The notes beneath the pieces are model-generated. The model saw nothing but the letters and a program-made list of their open reading frames with translations, made no database searches and was not told the DNA's origin. This document shows positions 1 through 8,124 of a DNA stretch of 42,147 nucleotides, in pieces (position 1 is the stretch's first letter; every line of letters starts with the position of its first letter). Origin of the DNA: Pseudomonas sp. NBRC 111124 (GTDB taxonomy: Bacteria; Pseudomonadota; Gammaproteobacteria; Pseudomonadales; Pseudomonadaceae). The position numbers were made by a program, and so were the translations under genes. The stretch is taken from positions 1-42,147 of the forward strand of contig NZ_BCBA01000071.1 of assembly GCF_001320245.1 (NCBI RefSeq), given 5' to 3'.

Positions 1-64
1 TTTGCGTCGCCTGCACTACCGCGCACTTAGAAGCAAAAGCAAAGCAAAAGCGATTGGACTGGAT

Positions 65-847
65 TCAGGCCACCCGCGCCAGCGGGAACAGGCGCTTGAA
101 GTTGCCGGTGGTCTGCTCGGCCAGCTGCGCGTAGCTGACCCCACGCAACGAAGCCACATACTCCGCCACCTCCCGCACATACTGCGGCAGGTTCGGCTTG
201 CCACGATGCGGGATCGGTGCAAGGTAAGGTGAGTCGGTTTCCACCAGCAGGCGATCAACCGGTACCTGCCGCGCCACCTCGCGCAGGGCTTCGGCATTGC
301 GGAAGGTGACGATGCCGGACAGCGAAATGTAATAGCCCAGGTCCAGTGCCGCCTTGGCCATGTCCCAGTCTTCGGTGAAGCAATGCAGCACGCCCGCCTG
401 CGGCAGATTCGCTTCACGCAGCAACGCCAGGGTATCGGCCCGCGCCGCACGGGTATGCACGATCACCGGCTTGCCAGTCTGGCGCGAGGCCTCCAGGTGC
501 AAGCGGAAGGACGCCTGCTGCAACTCGGCGGCTTCCGGCTCGTAGTGGTAGTCCAGGCCGGTTTCGCCAATCGCAACAACATGCGGGTGCGCCAGCTCGC
601 GCAGTAACCACTCCAGCGCTGGCGTCTCGCCCGGCGCGAGATCCAGCGGATGCACGCCCACCGAGCAGTCGACATCGGCGTACTGCTCGCTCAGCGCCTT
701 CACCGCCCCGGCGTTTTCGGCGCTGACGCCAATGCACAGGAAATGCCCGACCCCGCGCTCACGCGCCGCCTGCAGGGCGGCATCGAGGGAGCCCTGGTGG
801 GCACTCAGGTCAAGACGGTCGAGGTGGCAATGGGAATCTACGAGCAT
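65..847 (-). CDS. tatD: TatD-family metal-dependent hydrolase (YcfH-like)
   Basis: 260-residue TatD/YcfH-type metal-dependent deoxyribonuclease, a TIM-barrel cytosolic enzyme. Metal-ligand motifs run in order: DSHCHLD at the N-terminus, VHPLDL, the GETGLDYHYE glutamate loop, VIVHTR, LHCFTE and the C-terminal ETDSPYLAP. The length is normal for the family. I chose the ATG at 847 (protein MLVDSHCHLD); the frame is open to a GTG at 859 that adds only four residues. No strong Shine-Dalgarno is visible, so it may depend on translation from holB, which ends 30 nt upstream. It is the last gene of the minus-strand run. The substrate is uncertain, since TatD proteins have been given DNase and tRNase roles. 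In P. aeruginosa pilZ lies between holB and tatD; it is missing here. Confidence 0.93.
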   Translation of the reverse strand: MLVDSHCHLDRLDLSAHQGSLDAALQAARERGVGHFLCIGVSAENAGAVKALSEQYADVDCSVGVHPLDLAPGETPALEWLLRELAHPHVVAIGETGLDYHYEPEAAELQQASFRLHLEASRQTGKPVIVHTRAARADTLALLREANLPQAGVLHCFTEDWDMAKAALDLGYYISLSGIVTFRNAEALREVARQVPVDRLLVETDSPYLAPIPHRGKPNLPQYVREVAEYVASLRGVSYAQLAEQTTGNFKRLFPLARVA

Positions 848-877
848 GGCAGGCGGCACACATGAAAAGATGGAAAA

Positions 878-1864
878 TCAGCGGGAACCCGGCAGCTGTA
901 CCCAATGGGCCAGCAAGGCTTCCAGCAGCAAGACGCGATTGAGGTTGGCTTTACCGAGCACCTTCTGGCGCTGTTCGAGAATCCATGCCTGGACCTCCAG
1001 CACCTTGCCCTGGCGGGCCTTCTGCGCAAGGTACTGCACCACCTTGCGCATGTCGGCCAGACCCAGGCCTTCTTCATCCTGCGTCAATTGGTAGCGCAAA
1101 ATAAGATGCGACCAGTCGCAGAACCAGTCGAACAACAACAACAACGGCACACCGCTCCAGGCCTCGGCCAACTGGCTGGGCGATTGCTGCTGCTTGAGCA
1201 GCTTCTTGACCCCGTCAGTCACCAGCGCACGCTGCTCACGCACACCTTGTGCCTGCAGGCTCACGGCCATCAGCGGCGAACCGGCAGCTAAGGTCAGCAG
1301 TTCCTCACGCTCGGCCTCGTGGCTTTCGGGCAATGCCGTGGCCAACCAGGCTCGGCTTTGCGCCAAGCTCGGCTGTGGGCAGGCGACTTGCTGGCAGCGG
1401 CTCTTGATGGTCGGCAGCAGGCGGCTGGGCTGGTGGCTGACCAACAACAGCACGGTATCGCCCGCAGGCTCCTCAAGACTCTTGAGCAAGGCGTTGGACG
1501 CGTTGACGTTCATCGCCTCGACCGGCTCGATCAACACCACTTTACGCCCGCCCAGCTGTGCCGTCTGCACCACGAACGACACCAGTTCGCGCACTTGGTC
1601 GACCTTGATCGGCTTGTCGGCCTCTTCCGGCTCCAGCACGAAGTTGTCCGGGTGGCTACCGGCGTTGAGCAGTAGGCACGACTTGCATTGTCCGCAAGCC
1701 TCCATCCCCTGCGGCTGCTGGCACAGCAGGCGCGCCATCAGCCGTTCGGCCATAGCGCGCTTGCCGATGCCCTGCGGGCCATGCAGCAGATAGGCGTGGG
1801 CATGCCGGGCGCGCCCGGCCAGTTGCTGCCAGAGCGCCTGCTGCCAAGGGTAGGCCTCAGCCAC
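878..1864 (-). CDS. holB: DNA polymerase III subunit delta' (clamp loader)
   Basis: 328-residue delta' subunit of the clamp-loader complex, which opens and loads the beta clamp. The AAA+ fold is visible: a P-loop-like GPQGIGKRA near residue 26, a four-cysteine zinc module (CQQPQGMEACGQCKSC) and the SRC arginine-finger motif in IKSRCQQV. The frame stays open upstream to 1936, but those residues overlap tmk and do not look like protein. I chose the GTG at 1864, whose first eight bases (GTGGCTGA) contain the tmk stop codon, so translation is probably coupled. This gives 328 residues, the length I know for P. aeruginosa. A short CAACAA run inside encodes consecutive leucines and is not a mobile or regulatory repeat. 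Confidence 0.95.
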   Translation of the reverse strand: MAEAYPWQQALWQQLAGRARHAHAYLLHGPQGIGKRAMAERLMARLLCQQPQGMEACGQCKSCLLLNAGSHPDNFVLEPEEADKPIKVDQVRELVSFVVQTAQLGGRKVVLIEPVEAMNVNASNALLKSLEEPAGDTVLLLVSHQPSRLLPTIKSRCQQVACPQPSLAQSRAWLATALPESHEAEREELLTLAAGSPLMAVSLQAQGVREQRALVTDGVKKLLKQQQSPSQLAEAWSGVPLLLLFDWFCDWSHLILRYQLTQDEEGLGLADMRKVVQYLAQKARQGKVLEVQAWILEQRQKVLGKANLNRVLLLEALLAHWVQLPGSR

Positions 1865-2489
1865 GGCTACGCCCCACAATGGCCGGCAGCAGCCCATCGA
1901 TGGAACGCTGCACGGCCTCAAGCGGCTGCGCGGCATCGAGCAGGCTGTAGCGCTGCGGTTCGCGCTGGGCGCGTTGCAGATAGGCTTGGCGCACGGCCTC
2001 GAAGAAGGCCTGGCCTTCCTGCTCGAAACGGTCCAGGCGACCGCGCGCGGCGGCGCGGGCCAGGCCGACTTCCACCGGCAAGTCGAAGACCAGGGTCAGG
2101 TCCGGGCGCAGATCACCCTGGACGAATTGCTCGAGGGTAGCGATGCGCTCCACGGACAGGCCGCGACCGCCACCCTGATAGGCATAGGTGGCATCTGTGA
2201 AGCGGTCGCACAGGACCACTGCACCACGAGCCAGCGCCGGGCGAATCACTTGGGCCAGGTGCTGGGCGCGGGCGGCGAATACCAGCAGAAGCTCGGTATC
2301 GGCCGCCATCACTTCGTCACTCGGTGCCAGCAACAGCTCGCGAACTTTCTCTGCCAGCGGGGTACCACCGGGCTCACGGGTCAGCACCACGTCCAGCCCC
2401 TGTTCGCGCAAGCGCGTGGCCAGGTAATCGCGGTTGGTGCTCTTGCCCGCACCTTCGGGGCCTTCCAGGGTAATAAACAAGCCGCTCAC
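1857..2489 (-). CDS. tmk: Thymidylate kinase
   Basis: 210-residue dTMP kinase, converting dTMP to dTDP with ATP in the cytosol for DNA synthesis. Walker A is GPEGAGKST at residues 10-18. The DRF motif (CDRFTDATYAYQGGGRGL) binds dTMP, and an arginine-rich LID (AARGRLDRFEQEG) lies at about two thirds of the protein, as in the E. coli-type enzyme. The start is GTG at 2489, supported by AAGGA about 6 nt upstream. It lies 9 nt after mltG and overlaps holB by 8 nt, so it sits tightly inside the pabC-mltG-tmk-holB run. Confidence 0.96.
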   Translation of the reverse strand: MSGLFITLEGPEGAGKSTNRDYLATRLREQGLDVVLTREPGGTPLAEKVRELLLAPSDEVMAADTELLLVFAARAQHLAQVIRPALARGAVVLCDRFTDATYAYQGGGRGLSVERIATLEQFVQGDLRPDLTLVFDLPVEVGLARAAARGRLDRFEQEGQAFFEAVRQAYLQRAQREPQRYSLLDAAQPLEAVQRSIDGLLPAIVGRSRG

Positions 2490-2498
2490 AGGCAGTCC

Positions 2499-3623
2499 TT
2501 AATGTTGTTCGTCAAGCGTCGGCGTATCAGCCGGTGCGGTTTCGCTGGCGGGGTCTTGCTCAGCAGGCTCGGCCGCGTCCGCAGGTGCACTTGGTGCCGG
2601 GCTGGACCGGTAGTCCGCGCGACGCTTGAGCTGAAATTCGCGCACCGCCGAGTTGTGATCGTCCAGGTCATCGGAGAACACGTGGCTGCCATCGCCTCGG
2701 GCGACGAAGTACAGGCTGGTGCCATCGGATGGATTGAGCGCGGCATGGATCGCCTCGCGCCCGACCATGGCGATCGGGGTCGGTGGCAGGCCGGTCATGG
2801 TGTAAGTGTTGTAAGGCGTCGGTTCGCGCAGGTCGGCGCGAGAAATCTTGCCGTTGTAGCGCTCACCCATGCCGTAGATCACCGTTGGGTCGGTCTGCAG
2901 CATCATGCCCAGGCGCAGGCGACGGACAAAGACGCCAGCGATCTGCCCACGCTCCTGGGGGATGCCGGTTTCCTTCTCCACCAGCGAGGCCATGATCAAG
3001 GCCTGGTACGGGTCACGGTAAGGCAGGTCGGTGGTACGCTCTGCCCACTCCTTGGCCAGCACCTCGTCCAGGCGCATGTACGCCTGCTGCAGCAACTCGA
3101 CGTCGCTCATGCCGCGCACGAAACGGTAGGTGTCGGGGAAGAACCGGCCTTCGGGGAACACCCCGGTGTGGCCGAGCTTGTCCATCACTTCGGAGTCGGA
3201 AAGGCCTTCGAGCGTGTGCTTGATCTTTTCATGCTTTGCCACTGCCGAGCGCACTTGGCGGAAGGTCCAGCCCTCGACCAGGGTCAGGTTGTACTGCACC
3301 ACATCGCCACGACGCCAGGCGTCGAACAGCTCTTCCACGGTCATGCCAGGGGTGAGGCGGTACTCGCCTGTGTGCAACTGCGTGCCAGCCATGTTGAAGC
3401 GCCAGTACAAGCGCAGCCAGACGGCGTCATCGAGCAGGCCGTCGGCCTGCATGCGATAGAACATGCGGTTGGGGTTGGTGCCACTGGGCACGTCGAGCAG
3501 GCGCTCTTCGGCCACATGCAGAGGCTGCTCCAGCACCGAGTTGATCTTCCAGGCCGACCAGCCCAAGGCCAGGCCGGCAAGGATCAAGCCCATTTCCAGC
3601 AGCAGCAGGAATTTGCGTCTCAC
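2499..3623 (-). CDS. mltG: Endolytic murein transglycosylase MltG (YceG)
   Basis: 374-residue inner-membrane lytic transglycosylase that cuts nascent peptidoglycan strands and so sets glycan length. One N-terminal transmembrane anchor spans about residues 5-24, followed by the YceG/LysM-like periplasmic domain. The family signature SLVEKETG is at 213-220, with Glu218 as the expected catalytic acid, followed by LQTDPTVIYGMGERYNG and the TGLPPTPI loop. The C-terminal ~45 residues are rich in Ala/Pro/Glu/Asp and probably disordered. The start is GTG at 3623, 4 nt after the pabC stop; the ribosome-binding site is weak, which suggests coupling. Confidence 0.95.
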   Translation of the reverse strand: MRRKFLLLLEMGLILAGLALGWSAWKINSVLEQPLHVAEERLLDVPSGTNPNRMFYRMQADGLLDDAVWLRLYWRFNMAGTQLHTGEYRLTPGMTVEELFDAWRRGDVVQYNLTLVEGWTFRQVRSAVAKHEKIKHTLEGLSDSEVMDKLGHTGVFPEGRFFPDTYRFVRGMSDVELLQQAYMRLDEVLAKEWAERTTDLPYRDPYQALIMASLVEKETGIPQERGQIAGVFVRRLRLGMMLQTDPTVIYGMGERYNGKISRADLREPTPYNTYTMTGLPPTPIAMVGREAIHAALNPSDGTSLYFVARGDGSHVFSDDLDDHNSAVREFQLKRRADYRSSPAPSAPADAAEPAEQDPASETAPADTPTLDEQH

Positions 3624-3627
3624 GAAT

Positions 3628-4443
3628 TCAGGTATCCAGTAACGTACGGGCGACGGCCTGCAGTTTACGGGTGAGCGGGCCCGGCGACCAGTTCAACGCG
3701 GCAATTCCACGCACGGGCCATACACCGTAGACACTGTTGCAGACGAACACTTCATCCGCCTGCTGCAGTTCGTCGAAGGCGATATCACGCACCTGTACCG
3801 GCATGCCCAGCCGTTGCGCCTGCTCCAGCAGGGCACCACGCATCACGCCAGCAACGCCGCAGCGACTGAGGTCAGCCGTGAGCAGCACGCCATCGAGCAC
3901 CAGGAACAGATTGCTGTATACGCCTTCGACCACCCTGCCCTGGCCGTCACGCATCAGGCCTTCGGCATGTTCGCTGTCCTGCCACTCGGCACGGGCCAGC
4001 ACCTGCTCCAGGCGATTGAGGTGTTTGAGACCGGCCAGCAACGGTTGTTCCCCAAGCCGGGTCTGGCAGGGGAACAGCCTTACGCCATGCTCGGCATGTT
4101 CGACAGGATAGCTGGGCAGCGGGCTGCCCTGGAGAATTCGCCGCGGTGCGACGCCGGCAACCGGCGCGTAGCCACGCTGGCTGTCGCCACGGGTGAGAAC
4201 CAGCTTGGCGACACCATCGCCCAGCTGACTGGCGAAGCGCAGGATTTCATCGCGCACCAGCGCCAGGTCGGCGCCGATCGCCAGGCGCTGACAGCCCAGC
4301 GCCAGGCGGGCCAGATGGCCGTCCAGCAAACTGGGCCGACCACCGCGCACGGCGATGGTCTCGAACACACCATCGCCGTAGGCCAGGCCGCGGTTCTGCA
4401 CATTGATTGCAGTCGCGGGCTGGCCGTCGATCCAGCTGTGCAT
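3628..4443 (-). CDS. pabC: Aminodeoxychorismate lyase
   Basis: 271-residue PLP enzyme of the class IV aminotransferase fold. It removes pyruvate from 4-amino-4-deoxychorismate to give p-aminobenzoate for folate. The PLP lysine is Lys140 in LLAGLKHLNRLEQV, and the N-terminal NRGLAYGDGVFET and the SNLFLV motif are typical. I chose the ATG at 4443, whose A is shared with the end of fabF in a TGATG stop-start overlap; an upstream in-frame TTG at 4446 is the alternative. It sits between fabF and mltG, the usual gammaproteobacterial arrangement. Confidence 0.95.
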   Translation of the reverse strand: MHSWIDGQPATAINVQNRGLAYGDGVFETIAVRGGRPSLLDGHLARLALGCQRLAIGADLALVRDEILRFASQLGDGVAKLVLTRGDSQRGYAPVAGVAPRRILQGSPLPSYPVEHAEHGVRLFPCQTRLGEQPLLAGLKHLNRLEQVLARAEWQDSEHAEGLMRDGQGRVVEGVYSNLFLVLDGVLLTADLSRCGVAGVMRGALLEQAQRLGMPVQVRDIAFDELQQADEVFVCNSVYGVWPVRGIAALNWSPGPLTRKLQAVARTLLDT

Positions 4444-5687
4444 CAATCGGCGAACCGGCGGAACACCAGCGAACCGTTGGTACCGCCAAAGCCGAACGAG
4501 TTGGACAACACCACGTCGATCGGCATGCTGCGCGCTTGGTGCGGCACGAAGTCGAGGTCGCAGCCATCGTCCGGCTCGTCGAGATTGATGGTCGGCGGCG
4601 CCATCTGGCTGTTGATTGCCAGCACGCTGAAGATCGCCTCTACCGCACCGGCAGCGCCGAGCAGGTGACCGGTCATCGACTTGGTCGAGCTCACAGCCAG
4701 CTTGTAGGCATGCTCACCGAACACACGCTTGATCGCCGCGACTTCGGCGATGTCACCCGCCGGGGTCGAGGTGCCGTGGGCATTGATGTAGCTGACCTCC
4801 TCAGGCTGGATGCCAGCATCACGCAGGGCGTTGGCCATGCAGCGGGCAGCGCCTTCACCGCTGTCGGGTGGCGACGTCATGTGGTAGGCGTCACCGCTCA
4901 TGCCGAAACCGACCAGCTCGGCATAGATGGTGGCACCGCGGGCCTTGGCGTGCTCAAGCTCTTCGAGCACCAGGGCACCGGCACCGTCAGACAGCACGAA
5001 ACCATCACGGCCTTTGTCCCACGGACGGCTGGCACGGGTTGGCTCATCGTTGCGGGTCGACAGCGCACGGGACGCACCGAAGCCGCCCATACCCAGGCCA
5101 CAGGCAGCCATCTCGGCGCCACCGGCGATCATCACGTCGGCTTCACCGTAGGCGATGTTGCGCGCGGCCATGCCGATACAGTGGGTGCCGGTGGTGCAAG
5201 CGGTGGCAATGGCGAAGTTCGGCCCCTGCAGCCCCAGGTGGATCGACAGGAAACCGGAGATCATGTTGATGATCGAACCCGGTACGAAGAACGGCGAAAT
5301 ACGGCGCGGGCCCTGCTCGTGCAAGGTCCGGCTGGTTTCTTCGATGTTGGTCAGGCCGCCGATACCCGAGCCCATGGCCACGCCAATGCGCTCGCGGTTG
5401 GCGTCGGTGACCTCCAGGCCGGCGTTACGCACCGCCTGAAAACCGGCCGCCAAGCCGTACTGAATGAACAGGTCGAGTTTGCGGGCCTCTTTGGCCGACA
5501 GGTACTGCTCAACCTCGAAGCCTTTCACCGAGCCGCCAAAACGGGTGGAGTAGGCAGACAGGTCCGTGTGTTCGATCGGACCAATGCCACTGCGGCCAGC
5601 CAGAATGCCCTGCCAGGTGCTCGGTACATCGGTACCCAGAGGCGACAGCATACCCATACCGGTGACCACGACGCGTCTACGCGACAC
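4443..5687 (-). CDS. fabF: Beta-ketoacyl-ACP synthase II
   Basis: 414-residue condensing enzyme that extends acyl-ACP with malonyl-ACP in the type II fatty acid pathway. It catalyses palmitoleate-to-vaccenate elongation in the E. coli enzyme. The thiolase-fold triad is complete: Cys164 in ATACTTGTH, His304 in NAHGTSTPAGD and His341 in KSMTGHLLGAAGA. The start is GTG at 5687, with a strong AAGGAG about 8 nt upstream. Unlike the overlapping genes after it, fabF is separated from acpP by 173 nt that hold a terminator and an inverted repeat, so it may have its own promoter or a reduced share of acpP transcription. Confidence 0.97.
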   Translation of the reverse strand: MSRRRVVVTGMGMLSPLGTDVPSTWQGILAGRSGIGPIEHTDLSAYSTRFGGSVKGFEVEQYLSAKEARKLDLFIQYGLAAGFQAVRNAGLEVTDANRERIGVAMGSGIGGLTNIEETSRTLHEQGPRRISPFFVPGSIINMISGFLSIHLGLQGPNFAIATACTTGTHCIGMAARNIAYGEADVMIAGGAEMAACGLGMGGFGASRALSTRNDEPTRASRPWDKGRDGFVLSDGAGALVLEELEHAKARGATIYAELVGFGMSGDAYHMTSPPDSGEGAARCMANALRDAGIQPEEVSYINAHGTSTPAGDIAEVAAIKRVFGEHAYKLAVSSTKSMTGHLLGAAGAVEAIFSVLAINSQMAPPTINLDEPDDGCDLDFVPHQARSMPIDVVLSNSFGFGGTNGSLVFRRFAD

Positions 5688-5716
5688 AGTACTCTCCTTT
5701 TCTAATCACAGAGTTT

Positions 5717-5752
5717 CTTGCCATTGCATTCAAGCAATGGAATGAAATGGCA
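5717..5752. repeat. Inverted repeat in the fabF leader
   Basis: A 14-nt inverted repeat (arms 5717-5730 and 5739-5752, one mismatch, 8-nt loop) lies 30 nt upstream of the fabF start. The left arm on the plus strand reads TTGCCATTGCATTC. No T-tract follows it on the minus strand, so it does not look like an intrinsic terminator. It could be an RNA hairpin in the fabF leader or a repressor site; the sequence does not decide between these. Confidence 0.55.
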
Positions 5753-5790
5753 ACAAGCTCTCGTAGCAAGCGAAACGACGCCGCTGGCTC

Positions 5791-5829
5791 GCAAAGAAAA
5801 AACCGCACGCCAGTAATGGCAGTGCGGTT
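5791..5829 (-). terminator. Intrinsic terminator after acpP
   Basis: On the minus strand a 12-bp stem (AACCGCAC then GCCA, with one bulged T) closes a TTAC loop and is followed directly by TTTTTTCTTT. It begins about 30 nt after the acpP stop. It would end or attenuate acpP transcripts before fabF, which fits the much larger need for ACP than for its neighbours. Strength in vivo is not known. Confidence 0.85.
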
Positions 5830-5860
5830 CTTCTCGACAAGAAGCGTCGACTACAACGTC

Positions 5861-6097
5861 TTAAGCCTGGTGGTTCTTGACGTAGTCGATTGCAGCTTGA
5901 ACGGTAGTGATCTTCTCGGCTTCTTCGTCAGGGATTTCGGTCTCGAATTCCTCTTCCAGAGCCATCACCAGCTCAACGGTGTCAAGCGAATCGGCACCCA
6001 GGTCATCGACGAAGGACTTCTCAACGGTCACTTCCTCTTCCTTGACGCCCAGTTGCTCGGCGACGATTTTCTTGACGCGTTCTTCGATGGTGCTCAT
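5861..6097 (-). CDS. acpP: Acyl carrier protein
   Basis: 78-residue acidic acyl carrier protein that holds the growing acyl chain as a thioester on 4'-phosphopantetheine. The attachment serine is Ser37 in the DSL motif (GADSLDTVEL), flanked by the expected helices, and the acidic helix VMALEEEFETEIPDEE follows. The ATG at 6097 is preceded by AGGAG about 12 nt upstream. Downstream is a strong terminator and upstream is a ~200-nt gap to fabG, so acpP is probably transcribed largely as its own unit, as is known in E. coli. Confidence 0.98.
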   Translation of the reverse strand: MSTIEERVKKIVAEQLGVKEEEVTVEKSFVDDLGADSLDTVELVMALEEEFETEIPDEEAEKITTVQAAIDYVKNHQA

Positions 6098-6150
6098 ACC
6101 TAGTTTTCACTCCTAATGGACATATGTCAGGCAGCTGGCCGGTGACCAAT

Positions 6151-6179
6151 TTTATAGAAAGGCGTTCACTTTTCAAGTT
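6151..6179 (-). promoter_or_regulatory. Candidate acpP promoter
   Basis: On the minus strand, TATAAA (6151-6156) is a good -10 element about 55 nt upstream of the acpP ATG. The matching -35 is less clear: AACTTG (6174-6179) gives 17-nt spacing, while the better TTGAAA (6171-6176) gives only 14. The 200-nt fabG-acpP gap has room for a promoter. This is a reading by eye, without a scored model. Confidence 0.4.
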
Positions 6180-6300
6180 AAACGCATCTTCCCATCAGTC
6201 ACCCAACCCTCTGTCCGGAATCTGGTTGCAGCTTTATAACGGATTTTAGGCTCGCAGTATGACTCTTTTTTGAAGCAATCCGTCACATTGCGTTGCAGTT

Positions 6301-7041
6301 TTACATGTACATCCCGCCGTTGACCGGCACGGTGGCGCCGGTAACGTAGCCAGCGCCGTCCGACGCCAGGAACGAAACCACCTTGGCGATTTCGTCAGCC
6401 TGGCCCAGGCGGCCCAGCGGAATCTGGGTCTGCAGGGCTTCGCGCTGCGCTTCTGGCAACTCGCGGGTCATGTCGGTGTCGATGAAGCCCGGGGTCACTG
6501 AATTGACGGTGATGCCACGCGAACCTACTTCACGCGCCAGGGCGCGACTGAAGCCTTCGAGGCCGGCCTTGGCCGCCGCGTAGTTGGCCTGACCGGCGTT
6601 GCCCATGGCACCGACGACCGAACCGATGCTGATGATACGGCCCCAGCGAGCCTTGGTCATGCCACGCAGCACGCCCTTGGACAGACGGTAGAGGCTGTTC
6701 AGGTTGGTGTCGATCACGTCGAACCACTCGTCATCCTTCATGCGCAGCATGAGGTTGTCGCGGGTGATACCGGCGTTGTTGACCAGAATGGCCGGCGCCC
6801 CGAACTGCTCGCCGATGGCGCCCAGCACGGCTTCCACGGACTCGGCGCTGGTAACGTTCAGCTCCATGCCGGTACCGGCGATGCCGTGTTCTTTCAGGGT
6901 GGCGGCGATGCGCTCGGCACCGGACGCCGACGTAGCGGTACCGATCACGGTCGCGCCCTGGCGGCCCAGCTCGAGGGCGATGGCCTGGCCAATACCGCGG
7001 CTGGCGCCGGTGACCAGTGCAACTTTACCTTGCAGGCTCAT
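6301..7041 (-). CDS. fabG: 3-oxoacyl-ACP reductase
   Basis: 246-residue NADPH-dependent short-chain dehydrogenase that reduces beta-ketoacyl-ACP in each elongation cycle. The cofactor motif TGASRGIG is at 11-18 and NNAG at 88-91. The catalytic tetrad is Asn113, Ser141, Tyr154 and Lys158 (YAAAK). The C-terminus ends in the family-typical VTGATVPVNGGMYM. The ATG at 7041 has GGAG about 9 nt upstream, and fabD ends 15 nt before it. Confidence 0.97.
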   Translation of the reverse strand: MSLQGKVALVTGASRGIGQAIALELGRQGATVIGTATSASGAERIAATLKEHGIAGTGMELNVTSAESVEAVLGAIGEQFGAPAILVNNAGITRDNLMLRMKDDEWFDVIDTNLNSLYRLSKGVLRGMTKARWGRIISIGSVVGAMGNAGQANYAAAKAGLEGFSRALAREVGSRGITVNSVTPGFIDTDMTRELPEAQREALQTQIPLGRLGQADEIAKVVSFLASDGAGYVTGATVPVNGGMYM

Positions 7042-7056
7042 GCAAGCTTCTCCAAA

Positions 7057-7995
7057 TCAGGCTAGCGCCGCGCGGGTGGCGGCGACAGCGTCAGGGGTAT
7101 TGAGGTTGTAGGTGGTCACGCCGTCGGCGCAACGCTTGTTCAGGCCAGCCAGCACCTTGCCCGGGCCGCACTCGACCAAGTTGACCGCACCGTTGGCGGC
7201 CAGGGTCTGCACGCATTCAACCCAGCGTACCGGCTGGTACAGCTGCGCCAGCAGGTCTTGCTTCAGCGTATCGAGGTCGGCGGGGATGGCGGCAGTGACG
7301 TTCTGCACTACCGGAATCTGCGGAGCCTTCCATTCAATGGCGTTGACGAACTCGGCAAAGCGCTCGGCAGCCGGCTTCATCAGGGCGCAGTGCGACGGTA
7401 CGCTGACCGGCAGCGGCAGAGCGCGCTTGGCACCCTTGGCCTTGCACAGCTCCATCGCACGTTCTACGGCAGCCTTGTTACCGGCGATAACGACCTGGCC
7501 TGGCGAGTTGAAGTTGACTGCGCTGACTACTTGATCTTCGGCAGCCTCGGCACAAATGGCGATGACATCAGCATCATCCAGGCCGAGGATCGCAGCCATG
7601 GCGCCATGACCGGCCGGCACGGCTTCCTGCATCAGCTGGCCACGACGCTCGACCAGGCGCACGGCGTCTTTCAGCGACAGCGCACCGGCAGCGACCAGGG
7701 CGCTGTACTCACCCAGGCTATGGCCGGAAACGAAGGCCGGCTGTGCGCCGCCCTCTTCCAGCCACAGACGCCACAGCGCGATGGAAGCGGTAAGGATCGC
7801 CGGCTGAGTCTTGTCGGTCTGGTTGAGTTGTTCTTCCGGACCTTCCTGAACCAGCTTCCACAGGTCATAGCCCAGAGCCTCGGAAGCCTCCTTGAAGGTC
7901 TCGATGACCACCGGCTTTTCAGCGCCGAGTTCGGCGAGCATGCCCAGCGACTGGGAACCTTGACCGGGGAAGACGAATGCGAGGGATGCAGACAT
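7057..7995 (-). CDS. fabD: Malonyl-CoA:ACP transacylase
   Basis: 312-residue transacylase that moves malonyl from CoA to ACP. It has the N-terminal FPGQGSQ oxyanion motif at 9-15, the nucleophile Ser93 in GHSLGEYSAL, a substrate arginine near 118 (VERRGQ) and His202 in VPSHCALM. The ATG at 7995 has an AAGGG ribosome site. As in P. aeruginosa, plsX is followed by fabD without a fabH gene between them, unlike E. coli. The 127-nt gap to plsX shows no convincing promoter. Confidence 0.97.
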   Translation of the reverse strand: MSASLAFVFPGQGSQSLGMLAELGAEKPVVIETFKEASEALGYDLWKLVQEGPEEQLNQTDKTQPAILTASIALWRLWLEEGGAQPAFVSGHSLGEYSALVAAGALSLKDAVRLVERRGQLMQEAVPAGHGAMAAILGLDDADVIAICAEAAEDQVVSAVNFNSPGQVVIAGNKAAVERAMELCKAKGAKRALPLPVSVPSHCALMKPAAERFAEFVNAIEWKAPQIPVVQNVTAAIPADLDTLKQDLLAQLYQPVRWVECVQTLAANGAVNLVECGPGKVLAGLNKRCADGVTTYNLNTPDAVAATRAALA

Positions 7996-8100
7996 TGAAC
8001 AAGCCCTTATGATCTTGTCGTCGAATGGGGAGCGCCCAGCCCTAGGCTAGACGCAGAATATGAAAACTTGGATGGAAACGCAGACCAAGCGGTCACATTT

Positions 8101-8124
8101 AAGCATTTCATCGGCGAAATGCCT
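8101..8124. other. Hairpin at the plsX stop codon
   Basis: An imperfect hairpin with arms 8101-8109 and 8116-8124 (GCATTTC core, 6-nt loop) overlaps the plsX stop codon. On the minus strand only a TTAAAT follows it, so it is at best a weak terminator. It may instead stabilise the plsX mRNA end. Confidence 0.35.

Noticed and set aside
33..54. GCAAAA-type short repeats after tatD at the left edge
   Set aside because: Only 64 nt are visible outside tatD, too little to tell a terminator or promoter element from chance.
1132..1147. CAACAA trinucleotide run as a microsatellite
   Set aside because: It encodes consecutive leucines within the conserved end of holB and is short.
1974..3674. A 566-codon plus-strand open frame opposite tmk and mltG
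   Set aside because: Antisense of two well-supported genes, His/Gln/Val-rich, no motifs and no ribosome site.
4407..5705. A 432-codon plus-strand open frame opposite fabF
   Set aside because: Antisense of fabF, whose active-site triad is complete; high-GC shadow frame.
7996..8122. A promoter for fabD in the plsX-fabD gap
   Set aside because: A TATTCT element is present on the minus strand, but no -35 lies at an acceptable distance.
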